Positions 1-10,823 of a stretch of 23,021 bases of DNA are shown piece after piece. The stretch comes from Stentor coeruleus (lineage: Eukaryota; Ciliophora; Heterotrichea; Heterotrichida; Stentoridae): contig MPUH01001144.1 of the NCBI GenBank assembly GCA_001970955.1, positions 1 through 23,021 of the forward strand. Reading direction: 5' to 3'. Numbering within the stretch: position 1 is the stretch's first letter; each line of letters begins with the position of its first letter. Under the pieces are notes generated by a model, which was given only the letters and a program-made list of their open reading frames with translations, made no database searches and was not told the origin of the DNA. The position numbers were made by a program, and so were the translations under genes.

Positions 1-27
1 ACACCCTAACACCCTAACACCCTAACA
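1..27 (+). repeat. Telomeric repeat, left chromosome end
   Basis: Three full tandem copies of CCCTAACA (4-11, 12-19, 20-27) preceded by a partial ACA. The C-rich strand runs 5' to 3' into the window, which is the correct orientation for a left chromosome end. This 8-nt unit is the known telomere repeat of heterotrich ciliates such as Stentor. The sequence becomes unique at position 28. Only three units are present, probably because assembly truncated the array. Confidence 0.93.
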
Positions 28-875
28 ACGATAAAAACAATTGTATCATTAAATTTTTAAACTAAACCAATTAGATAGCATTTTCTAAGTATAGAGAGTT
101 TTCCTTTAAAGGTTTCTCTTAAAGGATGCTTCTAATTATCCAAAATAGTATAAAGAAAGAAATTATTATTTGTAAAAACCATATCATATGCATTTAAGAA
201 CTATGCCTTTATCACATTTATAATATTTTTGTTGTTGCATTTTTTAGAAATCACTACTATAATCCAAAATCTTAAACCCAATCTAACCCCTAAATCAAGC
301 ATAAACACATATATTGTATTTGCTTCTAAATAATAGATTGATTGGTTTCCTTATAAAATTTTATCTTAATAATAGCATCATTTTGCCTATATTTGTTCGC
401 CCATCTATTCTCAAATTAATTTGTACTCTCATATCTCTTTATCTTATTTAAATCATCACTTCTAAGCATATTATAAGCTAAGTTCATAAAAAATAAATCC
501 TTTAAAGACAATATTTCATCATACAAATCATCATAATATCAAAATATTTATCTCATAAAAAAGCAGCTAAACAGAATAACCCAATTATCTAATAATTCCT
601 GAAAAGTTATCAAATACAATATCTCATATAAAAACACATAATCAACAAACATAAGCACTTATATTAAAACCAATTCTCGTATACTTCATATATATCTAAT
701 CTAAATATATAAATTTTCATATTTTCATATTAAACTATCTCATTAAAGTTTTAATTAAATATAATTTTCTTATAATACTTAAAAATTTTGGAGAGAAATT
801 AATAAGTGATTTCCTTACAGACCTAGATAACTATTTTAATAAAAATATTTCAATCATAATCAGCATATAATAAAT
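28..875. other. Subtelomeric AT-rich non-coding region
   Basis: About 850 bp between the telomere and the first gene. No frame stays open for a useful length on either strand, and I see no RNA gene or transposon. The + strand is C-rich and G-poor at roughly 240-720, as in most 5' flanks of + strand genes here, so it probably holds the promoter of the gene starting near 876. A possible 15-nt GT-AG segment lies near 806-820, but no exon supports it. Confidence 0.7.
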
Positions 876-3800
876 ATGCTGTTCTTATTTACCATGAAGA
901 TGGTCTTAGCCCTAAACTTACATCTTGACCTTCAAGTCTCTAATTTTGATGTAAACCTTTATTTAGGGACTTTGTGCTGATGTTTCAGTTACTATTAGAG
1001 ATGAAGATAATAGCATCGTCCCAGTCAACTCTGTTCCAATCTTCATAACTTCCTCACCATCAACAACAATCCAAGCATCAACTCCAACAATTTACACAAG
1101 TAATGGAATAGCATCAGGGTCAATATGCTTCAGTTGTCAAGGTAATTACTCAGTTCTTGTCGTCAAGGTAATTACTCAGTTCTTGTCCAATCTCCAGGTT
1201 ATATCAAAAGTACCTCAACGGCTTTTGCTGCTGCTTCACAAACTGATGTTGATATAAATTTATCATATGAAAAAAAAGTGAAACTTGTTAATAAAGAGTA
1301 TACGCTTATAGTTGTGCTTAAAGAAACCCTAATAAATCCTCCAAATAGGGCAATTGTGATATACCATCTAGAGGCAAATGAAATATTATATACACAAACT
1401 GGTAAAGGGACGATAAATTTCCTTATAACTTTTAAGAATGCTGGGAAATCAACTGTTATTGTTCAAGTTGATAATTTTTATGTTAATTATGTTGAAGAAG
1501 AGATTACAAAAGATTTTTATATAGAACTGTCTGGGACTATTATGAATGTAAATTTTATATAGACAATGCCAATAATGACTTATATTTTCTTTGACATAAA
1601 AATTTACGATTCTAAGAAATTAACTTTAGCTAAAAATCCCTACAATGTTGAAATAACACCAAATTGTCCTGGGTTATCATCTACTCTAGCCCCAACAACA
1701 GTTACAGTAACAGGATCATATTCTTTTAATAATTTTCAAATTATTGAAGCTGTTCAATGTCAGTTAAAGTTATTTTCAAGCAATATTAGTGATATTATTT
1801 TTACTTCGAATTTTGCATTTTATAACCCTAGTCTTATTATCAGTGCTTCTCCTATGCTTGTAATTTTTATATAGCCAATTACCACAGGATTAGATTTCAA
1901 TATGAATATTGAACTTTATTCTAATGATTTAGTTGTATTGCTAAAAATATCGGATTTAAATATAAAATTGAAAATAATAGATTCAACAAATGATGTGATT
2001 AATCAAAGCATTGATGCGATAATAACTAAAGGTACTACGACTATTATCAATATTATTATAAACATCCAAGGATTGTTTTATATAAAAGTTGAATGCATAT
2101 CAGATTTTGTTGCTAATGCGCAAACAGAGATTTTTAGCACATATCCTAAATATCTTCAACTGATTGTTGGAACTATTGTGATTTTTATATAGCCATATAC
2201 AACTGAAGATGTATTTACTGTTCAAGTTAAAGTATTTAATGATAATTTATTTACGGATTTATATACAGAGACTGAGATTATTATTGATCTCGTTGCAAAT
2301 CCTAATTCACTTCAAGGGAGCAATACAGCAAAAGCTATTAATGGTATTGCTGATTTTACAGAATTAAAGTTTGTCGAACAAGGGGACTATACGCTTCAAG
2401 CATTAATAGAAACTTACATATCAAGTAGCACTCAACCGATAACTATTAAAAATTATTACATAGACTGTATTTTTGATCCACATACTGTAAGGGTTATTTA
2501 GCCTGCCACTATTGATGATATTTTCGATATGATATTAAAGATTAGTGATGATTCTGGATTTTTATCTGGAGCATTTTCCTTTGATATTACCATTGAATTA
2601 GTTCCAATAAATTATTTTGAAGAGGCAACTTCCATTCATGCATCATCAAATCCTACAGTTGTAAGTAGCATCCAAATTTTTTCTGAAAACACATATGAGC
2701 TTTCACTCAAAGGTCCTAAATTAATATCTAAAAATTTAGAATTTTATGTAAAAGATTTTATTTTCACATGGGATCTCAGTATTGATGATTTGCTCTCAGA
2801 AATCACGATAACTTTTGAAAAAAACCTTTTAGAAGAACTATTAGATACTGATATTTCTATAAGTTTCTCTCCTAGTTATTCTTGTGTTTTTGCTATAAAA
2901 AGTGCTGAAAACAATGTTTATATTATCGATCTTTATCCTCTTGAAATTATTCCAGATGGCACAATTCTAACAGTAACAATTATTAATGATATTGAGAGTT
3001 TTGATGGGGATTCTTTGGATACTATGAGTAAGACTCTATTAGTCCATGAGCTAAGTCGATATTGTAAGGATGACGAGTTTTATCATCTTGAAAATAAAGC
3101 CTGTCAAATTTGTGATAGCTCTTGCAAAGAATGTTCAGGACCCAGTTTTAATCAATGTACAAAATGCAAAGATGTTTTAGCTCAAAGCATTTGCATTGAT
3201 ATTTGTCCTTTGGGGTCTACAAACATAGATAATATTTGTCAAATACCAGAACTTCCACAAATAATTTTTTCAATAAATTTTGAAAGTAATGGGGTTTATT
3301 ACGACAAAATAAACTCTATTGAAGCATTACCTGTAGAGAAAGATGGACTATCTAATGAAAATATTGCTTTAACACAATATATGAGAGGAATTTATATGAC
3401 TGGAGATGGGGCTTTGAAAATGGAAAAAAATATTACAAGAATATTAAGCAAGGAGTTTGCAATATCCTTATGGCTTAGACCTTATTCAGATAACTCAACT
3501 CTGTTATCTAAATATTCCCCTGATTCCTTACTACTAGATATTTTTCTAGAAAATTTCGCCCCCCAAGTTTCGATATCAACAAATTCTCTCAATTCCAACC
3601 AGCTTGTAAATCAAAATTTTACTTCGCCTTATAATTTAAACTCATCATCCTGGGAACATATTTTCTTATCATTATCTTTAGGCACATTATATTTATATAC
3701 AAATAGACAATTAATACAATTTACTATAGACTCTGAATATAAAGACAGTAGTTATTTATTTATGCTAATAGGTTCTGATATTGAATACAGCAACATTTAT

Positions 3801-5867
3801 AAAGGGTTTTTATATAAAATACAGATGTTTATAGGTTATCCTAATATTGATGATATTGCTGTAAGTGCTAATGATTGCATTGTTGCACCTTCTGGATCTG
3901 AATGCATTCCCTTATGCGATATTGGAGAATATATAGATAGCAAATCAGGAGAGTGTAAAAATTGCTCACAAGCATGCGGAAATGTATGCAAAAATGAAAA
4001 TATTTGTTCTTTATGCTATGATGATTATTGTGAAAAATGCTTAACTTTTAATAAAAATTCTTGTACAGAGTGTGCTGCTGACTACGAAGTTCAAGATTCT
4101 CTGTGCAGCCCATGCCAAAACACAACTTTTTATGATTTTCAAACTAAATCCTGTATCTTATGTCCTTCTCTATGTATAAATTGTACAAGTAACTCACACT
4201 GCCTTAGCTGTATCGAAAGCAGCATCCTTTCTTCTTCTCATGTATGTGAATGTTCTCAAGGATTCATCTATGATAACAACACTTGCATTCAAGTATATTT
4301 TTCAGCCCAACTAATCATATCTACAACAAACATATTAACCATATCTTTCTCTGAACCTTTATTAAAAATACTAAACACAGAAGATCTTGATATATCAATA
4401 GATGGTTTTAAAATCTCATATGATTTATCTTATATATCAAAATCCTCATATCAAATAACCCCAAGCATTCCAGATACCATAAATGATAATTCGTATATAA
4501 AAATAGAATTCCTCAAAGAAATCAGATCAAATACTAATTCATTACTTTCAATAAAAAATATATCAATAAAACTTTATGTTGATAATGAACTTATCAACTA
4601 CATCAAACTAGAAAAAATAGCAAAATCAAGTCAGAAAATGGCTTCACAAGGTATGAAAGCTGGTAGTGGGGCTACAGTAGGGGTTAGTCTGATTACAGGG
4701 GATTTTTTCAGTTTATTTAATTTTATAAGCACAAGCGAGATATATTTTTCAGCCTGCTTATTAGATGATAAAATCAACAGTGGGCTAAGAGGATTTTTAT
4801 CTGGGCTTAAAATCCTAGATAGCATACCAGATATCTTTATGTATATAACTAAAACTAGTAAAGGATACGACCTACCTCAAAACATTCAGAAAATCGGTTT
4901 TAAAGATAACCTCTCACATAAAAATGCTGGAGTTCATATGACGATTTTATGTGTGATTATCTTAACTTTTATTATAGTTTTAATTTCATCGAAATGGTCT
5001 AGATGCAAATCAAAACTTGAAGTTATTCGCAATTTCTATATTTACAACATTTTCCTACGATTTTGGATACATTCCTACTTTAGCTTTCTAATAATCTCAA
5101 TTTTCGGAATAAAATATGGGGATTTATCAAACTCCCTGCAAATTGGGAACATAATTTTATGCCTTATAATCATAGTAATTTATAAACAGTTATTCAACAT
5201 TATCGGACTTTCCATGCTTATATACTCTTTAATAATCAGAGTTAGAATTCAAGGCGAGCCTAGCAAAATTAAGGTTTTTATGATAAAATATGGGACTTTA
5301 TATGAAGAATTCGAAGATACAGGACCAATAATGTGGATAATGTATATGATTTTTATATGTAGAAGAACAGCAATTTTCTTTACAGTTTATTTTTCCTGTA
5401 GTGTTGAAGTGAATATCTCTATTTCTGTTATTTTCGCTTTTATAGTATTTTTTATTTAGACAGCAGCTTATATTATTGTTACAAGAAATTTCAAATCTTC
5501 TGCTTTGTGTATTTATCATTTTATTAATGAAATGCTAATTGCCTTGAATTATATTGTTATTTATATTGGTATATATAATGAAGAATATCAGAAATCAAGT
5601 GGATATGCTTATTTTGTTATTTATTCTATATCTTGTGCTATGTTTTTAAATGTTTGCTTTTATATTGTAATTAAGGCAAGACAAGGATATTTGAAGTTTA
5701 TAGAGTGGCTTAAGGAAAGGAAAAATAAGGTACAACCGATTATCACGACTCATACAGAAGATAAATGTAATAAAGAAGAAAGTAAGGATAATGTAACGAG
5801 CAATTGGAGTATGGATAAGAATCCGTTTGGGAGAAGGAGAGAAGTTTCAAAGGCTAAAAAGATTTAG
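876..5867 (+). CDS. Large multi-pass surface protein: Ig-like repeats, Cys-rich modules, LamG-like domain
   Basis: Seven exons joined by six phase-0 introns give about 1,624 residues after one copy of a 26-bp duplication (1136-1187) is discounted. Order: hydrophobic N-terminus; tandem beta-rich repeats of about 100 residues (to ~600); a bacterial-Ig/SbsA-like segment (~600-690); cysteine-rich furin/growth-factor-receptor-like module (~696-754); concanavalin/LamG-like domain (~762-966); second cysteine-rich module with many CxxC pairs (~967-1104); second SbsA-like domain (~1107-1205); then about seven membrane helices (~1319-1570) and a short basic cytoplasmic tail. The arrangement suggests a plasma-membrane or cortical protein with a big ectodomain. 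The membrane block, with R-F-W-I-H-S-Y followed by hydrophobic segments, faintly recalls fungal TRP-like channels, but I would not call it a channel. The start at 876 is preferred over in-frame 894 because it adds hydrophobic residues. A TAG at 964 blocks the second exon's frame, so an upstream spliced exon is needed. Function unknown. Confidence 0.78.
951..966 (+). other. 16-nt intron 1 of surface-protein gene
   Basis: GTAAACCTTTATTTAG. It contains the in-frame TAG (964) that would close the exon 2 frame, and its removal joins the start at 876 to exon 2. It is one base longer than the other introns here, and one base beyond a multiple of three. The TTTAG end matches them. Confidence 0.7.
1136..1187 (+). 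repeat. 26-bp perfect tandem duplication, frame-breaking
   Basis: Two exact copies, 1136-1161 and 1162-1187. The length is not a multiple of three, so it shifts the frame inside exon 2. The first copy reads Q-G-N-Y-S-V-L-V in the upstream frame and the second reads the same peptide in the downstream frame, so collapsing one copy gives a continuous protein. An assembly artefact is likely. A 26-nt GT-AG segment (1142-1167) could in principle be spliced, but it does not resemble the 15-nt introns. Confidence 0.88.
1548..1562 (+). other. 15-nt intron 2 of surface-protein gene
   Basis: GTAAATTTTATATAG, phase 0, with an in-frame stop. Removing it joins two open frames at the boundary between repeat domains. 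Confidence 0.9.
1860..1874 (+). other. 15-nt intron 3 of surface-protein gene
   Basis: GTAATTTTTATATAG, phase 0, nearly identical to introns 2 and 4. The next exon opens with P-I-T-T, the start of a repeat unit. Confidence 0.92.
2178..2192 (+). other. 15-nt intron 4 of surface-protein gene
   Basis: GTGATTTTTATATAG, phase 0. It has a GTG rather than GTA donor. The next exon opens with P-Y-T-T. Confidence 0.9.
2487..2501 (+). other. 15-nt intron 5 of surface-protein gene
   Basis: GTAAGGGTTATTTAG, phase 0. It joins the 98-codon exon 2193-2486 to the long exon starting at 2502 with P-A-T. Confidence 0.9.
5445..5459 (+). other. 15-nt intron 6 of surface-protein gene
   Basis: GTATTTTTTATTTAG, phase 0. 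Splicing continues the frame within a membrane helix into the last exon (5460-5867), which holds the final helices and the cytoplasmic tail. Confidence 0.92.
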
Positions 5868-8555
5868 TTTAGGTTGTAAGTAAAGTATGAGGGATAATAA
5901 GTTTTTAGTGTTTTTATTTTAATAAAATATTGATTTGATAGTATTAGATGTTGACATATATGGAAAATTTGTATGGTTTATACTATCTTTTAAGGTTTTG
6001 AGAATTATTAAAAGGTATTTCATGCTTAATTTAACTTATAAAATAATTGATCCTAATGGGAAAACTGCTAGTTTCTAGTGGTTGAAAAAAAGAATTATAT
6101 AACAACTGGATATGCGATTGAAAATTATTTAAAATTGAAGATTTTGTAGTTATTTTTATAGTTATTTTTATAGATTTTATAGTATATAAATATTTCAATT
6201 TATTCTTACTTTCTATTCACTGCTTGGAATTTTACTTTAAGCATGCTTTTCTCAATTATATATATAAAGTTGTAACTATAAACTTTCTTCTTATAAAATT
6301 ATAGCTACTATTTGCATATTTGGGCATAAAAAAATAAAATTGCTATAATTTTCCCACTCTTGAGCATACATTCTAAATTACTCAATACTTCAAGAATTTC
6401 CCTTTATGGAATATTTATGCTATATTATTAACCGCAAAACAAAAAAAGCTTATTTATCGCATATATTTTACTGTGGTAATACTTGAAAAAATATTAATTC
6501 TTATAGACGAGCTTTTAGTTTTTATAATAAGCCTATTAAGTAATGCTAAAACAATTCTTTATAGTATTGTAAATATAATCATAATAAAATACCTAAAAAA
6601 ATATTTTTTTATGTTTATTATGACCTGCCTGATAATTTATAAATAAAGTTTTGAAAACTATAGGTTTTGCTAAAGAAGAAATTTTATTATAGATGCTTGA
6701 TACTTAAAGTTTAAGAAGTAGAAAAGCTAAATATATTTTTTTTGGGAAGAGGAAAGTAAGTTTAGGATTCTTAATAAAGAGATTATTTTGAAGCAAAGGC
6801 TAAAGAGCACCTAATGCAGATGAGTTCTTGTAAAAATAGCTTTAGATATACTAATATTAATATAATAATTGATTTGAATATTTAGAGCACCATCTTTTGT
6901 AAGGTTATTTAAGAGAGTTAACCTAAAGATTCTTTTGTTAGTCTATTTGCAGTAGACCAAAAATTTTTATTAGAAACAGTAGAGTTTATTAATCTCAGTC
7001 GCATAGAATAGATCACAAAAATATTTATACTTTTTATAATAGGCATAATGGAAAGCAAGAATCGGGAAAAGTTATATATTAAGCAGATTTTTTAACACAA
7101 TATTTAATATAAAATATTGATAAGCAAACTAAAAAAATAAATACAAAAAAAATCAGTTATTAATCATAGACAGCTGACAATATTTATAACTTACCATACA
7201 AAGTTTTGAATCTAAAAACTTAATGACTGAGTATTTGAATTAATCAAAGATTGTGCATCCTGAATATTATAAAAGTAACTAAGGTTTCTTTACAATTCTT
7301 AAGCTTGCTCTATTTCAAATGATGATGATGAATAAAAAATCATCCTTACCTCCTTCCAAAAATTTATAACTTATGTAATAACTGATAGCCTTTCTAACTA
7401 AGTATAAAATTAATCATTTTTGGATTATAAAAAGCATATATAGAAAAATATCTTTGATGATTATGTTGAGATAAATGCTGAATAAAATACACATTATGAG
7501 TGGTGTAAATGCAGTTAAAATACTCTGTGAATTTTTTGAGATGTGTAAAATGGATGAAAATTAAGGAAAGTAATTTGGTGTGTATAGTTTGCATGCCTAT
7601 AGGTTAAAAAAAATATTCTTTTGAGTTCAATATTTATATAAGGTTACTTAAGGATATATTTGTAATATTTATCGAAAAGAGAATTTGAGAAGGATGCTAA
7701 AAGAGCAATGCTGATTAACTTGAGAATATTATTTTTTTGATCATAAGAATTAAGAGAAAAAAAAACTCGCTAATATTGGAAAATTTAATTTAGAATCGAA
7801 GGTGCGCTTTAAAAACCAAACTTGCAAGATTTTTTTTTAAAGCAATCATGCTTTTGTTTTAAAACCAATAACCATATCATTCACTTCATAAAATACCCCT
7901 TAAAAGTTATTACCTAGTAGTTTCTTCTCATTATAATTATCTAATTAATACACTAAAATACATTAATCTTCACTATTTTCATCAATACCCTTTCTAATTT
8001 CCATATATTATTCTCATCAATTATATTCTATTACCCTTTCTAATTTCCATGCATTATTCTCATCAATTATATTCTATTCACTCAGATTTCCTTTAATATT
8101 ATTTCTTAAAATATTTACTATCAATTTTTTAACTAATACTCTATTTCTTGTTCAAATAATTTTTTTAACCCTACAATTCTAGTGTTAATTATTATTAACT
8201 TTTGCATTATCTTTACTAACAATATATAACTAGCATTGTATCCACGAAATCTCAACACCTAAATCAACTGAAAAACTATATAAAATTCTAACATCAATTG
8301 TTTAAATAAAATATTTCAAACATAAAATCAAAGTCAATCGCCCATTTATAAAAATTGATGCTAACAACATTAAAAGCCATAATCTAAGTAATAAGCTTTG
8401 CCATAAAAATCATATCAAAAGGCTTCCACTCAAGGCCCCAATACCGAAAAATTACAATTTTTTCATGTATAAACAGTTTCAAAAACCAATTTTCCCTCCA
8501 CCTGTCCTCACATTAATAACATAATAAAAAATTTATACCATAATAACGAATAAAT
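5868..8555. other. Long AT-rich intergenic region, no gene recognised
   Basis: About 2.7 kb between the surface-protein gene and the transporter. Stops are dense in all frames. A frame around 6800-7560 looks mildly protein-like if stops are ignored, but its stop count is what random AT-rich DNA would give. The first part is G/T-rich on the + strand (3' flank type), and roughly 7840-8555 is C-rich (5' flank type). A 46-bp tandem repeat lies at 7987-8078. No tRNA or transposon termini were found. Confidence 0.6.
7987..8078 (+). repeat. 46-bp tandem repeat, two copies
   Basis: Copies at 7987-8032 and 8033-8078, starting ACCCTTTCTAATTTCCAT and ending TATATTCTATT. They differ at two adjacent bases (AT versus GC). 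The repeat is non-coding and lies about 480 bp upstream of the transporter start. Confidence 0.9.
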
Positions 8556-9887
8556 ATGCAAACAGAAGAAGACCCTCTAAAGCCTGAGAACTCATCAAAT
8601 GAAAATTCTCTTTCCGAGTATGAGAAATTCGTAAATTCTCTACGTTTTTTACGCCACAGTGAGCTAAGCCTACACTTGATGTTCCTGTTAAATTTTTTGA
8701 TGTCGTTCCAATACTATATATTAGTCACCTTAATCCCTCTGTACTTTACAGAAGCTCATGATTACTCAGATCTCTTATCAGGGGTTGTTTTTGGTTGTTT
8801 TGGATGTGTTATTGGCATATTTTCTATATTGATTCCTTACTTATTCCAAGGTTCCTCATTGAAAATTGCTTTAAGTATCTCATCTTTTTTAGGTATCTCA
8901 GGCTTTGTTTTACTATGTATTGATAATGTTTATATAAGCCTTGGAGCTATTATCGGCTTAGAAGCTTTATCTTGTTCTTTAACATGGCCATTTATTGAGT
9001 TGGGGATAAAAAAGTACTCACAAAAACAAGTTAGGAAAATCAGTAGTTCATTATTTTATATATGCAATTATTCAGCTGGTATCTTTGCTGGGATTTTTAT
9101 TGATGTTATATGGACTAGTTTAGAAGATTCTGATTATTTGTTTCCGGTATTATTTATTAGTGGGGCTTGTAGTTGTTTATTATCTTTAATAGCTGTGATA
9201 TTTTTGAGGCCAATATATTCTAGTGAAGGACCGCATATTGATAACAACTTTTATGAGTCAAAGAGTTTTTGGCGGTATTTAGGCTTGATTGTTTTCATAG
9301 TTTTGTTGAGAAGTGCATGTTTCGGACATTTGGATACAACTTTTCCTAAGTATATTATTAGGGTAACTAATGATGATACTGCGCATTTTGGGGTTATGCT
9401 TGCTGTACACTCAGTGACAATTATTGTAGGGATTTTTACTTTTACGATTTTGACGTATTATTACACAAGCTATTCACTTATTATTATAGGTGGTCTTATT
9501 GGGACATTGTCAACTTCGTTGCTGATTTTCTGGAATGACTATTTTTCTTTTGTTTTAATGACAATTGGGATTTCAGCTGGAGAATCGTTATGGGTGCCAA
9601 GGTTATTAGATTATACATATGAAGTAGCTCCCAAAAATGAAGAACCTTTTTATTTGGCTTTATCGAACTTCCCCTTTTATTTTGGAATGATTATCACTGG
9701 AGTTACTTCAGGATTATTACTTGAAGAGTATTGCCCTGAAGACGGAGAGCAAAATTGCGAAATGGTATGGCTGATAATCCTAGCAAGCTCACTATGGATC
9801 CCAATCGCAATATTCCTCTTAAAACCCATTCTCCAAGAACCCAAGAATCATTCACACTCTTTATCTCTAGACAGCAATTTAAATTAA
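8556..9887 (+). CDS. Major facilitator superfamily transporter
   Basis: 443 residues in one uninterrupted exon, starting at ATG 8556 and ending in TAA. After a hydrophilic N-terminus (~1-35) about twelve hydrophobic helices can be drawn, six before and six after a central loop near 220-237, the usual MFS layout. The segment G-E-S-L-W-V-P-R-L-L-D-Y-T before helix 11 and Y-C-P-E-D-G-E in the last loop resemble a protist and oomycete branch of MFS proteins often annotated as peptide- or drug-transporter-like. The substrate cannot be told. It is expected to be an integral membrane secondary transporter. The short C-tail is Ser/His/Asn-rich. The ING gene follows 208 bp downstream on the same strand, across a C-rich gap. 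The family call is firm; the function within it is not. Confidence 0.88.
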   Translation: MQTEEDPLKPENSSNENSLSEYEKFVNSLRFLRHSELSLHLMFLLNFLMSFQYYILVTLIPLYFTEAHDYSDLLSGVVFGCFGCVIGIFSILIPYLFQGSSLKIALSISSFLGISGFVLLCIDNVYISLGAIIGLEALSCSLTWPFIELGIKKYSQKQVRKISSSLFYICNYSAGIFAGIFIDVIWTSLEDSDYLFPVLFISGACSCLLSLIAVIFLRPIYSSEGPHIDNNFYESKSFWRYLGLIVFIVLLRSACFGHLDTTFPKYIIRVTNDDTAHFGVMLAVHSVTIIVGIFTFTILTYYYTSYSLIIIGGLIGTLSTSLLIFWNDYFSFVLMTIGISAGESLWVPRLLDYTYEVAPKNEEPFYLALSNFPFYFGMIITGVTSGLLLEEYCPEDGEQNCEMVWLIILASSLWIPIAIFLLKPILQEPKNHSHSLSLDSNLN

Positions 9888-10095
9888 TCATTTCCTTTCA
9901 TCTTTACTATAATTTATATTTCCCACTTTATCTAACATATAATTACTCCTATCAAATTCTTTTAATCTTCTCACTACCTAAATCCTATATCCACATTATA
10001 TAAAAATCCTATTCCTCATATCCTTTCCAAAATTGCAAAATAAATATACTAATCACCCCATGTCTAAAGGTTAAGTCTTCCTACAAATAATAAAA

Positions 10096-10761
10096 ATGTC
10101 ATATTTAGAAGAATTCGTAAATAGTATCGGATACCTACCTGGAGAAGTCTGTAGGTCACTTGAGCTTATAAAACTACTTGACGACAATGCAAAAGCCATA
10201 ATCGAAGAGTTACCAATTTTATCAATCCAATACTTTTCAACCTTAGAAAAAGAACAAGGAAAAGTCATTGAAAACGCTGATATCCTTCAAAACATAAGAA
10301 ATAAACAGCAAAAAGCATTAAGTTTATCAGAAGAAAAAATCGCTATAAGTAAACAACTTTTAGATATGATTGATTTCCATACAATTAAACTCAAACAGGA
10401 TTTAGAAGCCTATAAGAAAGAAGTAGCTACTGAAAACGAAGCCGCTGAGGAAAAGATAATTAAAAAACAAAAGAATGAAAGGACGATAATGGATATGGAT
10501 ATTCCTATGTCCATGTTTATAGATAATCCTGAAATGCAAGAAGGTTTTGACATGACAAATGATGAAAATAAAGCGTATTGTTATTGTGGAAAAGGGTCAT
10601 ATGGAGAGATGATTGAATGTGAGAATCCAAATGTAACGATTATTTAGTGTAAAAGAGAATGGTTTCATATGGAATGTGTTGGTCTTACAAGTCAGCCAGG
10701 AGGTTCATGGTTTTGTGATGATTGTGCTGATGCTAAGAAAAAAAATTCATCTAAAACATAG
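10096..10761 (+). CDS. ING-family PHD-finger protein (histone H3K4me reader)
   Basis: Two exons (10096-10632 and 10648-10761) with a 15-nt phase-0 intron; 216 residues, TAG stop. The N-terminal part (~1-125) is helical and fits the ING domain that binds histone acetyltransferase or deacetylase complexes. The C-terminal PHD finger (~163-208) has the full Cys4-His-Cys3 set: C-Y-C-G, then two cysteines around E-N-P-N, W-F-H-M-E-C, and W-F-C-D-D-C. The intron splits the finger just before its fourth zinc-binding Cys. The Tyr before the first Cys, the S-Y-G-E-M-I-E-C stretch and the Trp in E-W-F-H match residues that build the trimethyl-Lys4 histone H3 pocket in known ING proteins, so binding is inferred. 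The basic tail is short (K-K-K-N-S-S-K-T). It probably acts in a nuclear chromatin-modifying complex. Confidence 0.95.
10633..10647 (+). other. 15-nt intron in the ING gene
   Basis: GTAACGATTATTTAG, phase 0, with an in-frame TAG. Without splicing the protein would stop at residue 183 with half of its PHD zinc ligands. Splicing restores Cys-Lys-Arg-Glu-Trp-Phe-His. This is the strongest functional proof of a 15-nt intron in the window. Confidence 0.97.
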
Positions 10762-10823
10762 TAAAAGAACATAAAATAATCAATATTAACATTTAATACT
10801 ACAATAGTCTTACTATTAAAAAT

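Noticed and set aside
1142-1167. 26-nt GT-AG intron explaining the frame shift
   Set aside because: It exactly equals one repeat period, so GT-AG ends follow from the duplication, and its length and 3' end do not match the 15-nt intron class.
6798-7560. A frame that reads somewhat like protein if TAA/TAG are taken as Gln
   Set aside because: It has more than two dozen stops, including several TGA, about what random DNA of this AT content gives. Every real gene here uses the standard code, and no family was recognised.
7394-7594. 66-codon open frame on the - strand
   Set aside because: No recognisable domain, no flanking intron-joined exons, biased AT-rich composition; expected by chance in a 2.7-kb gap.
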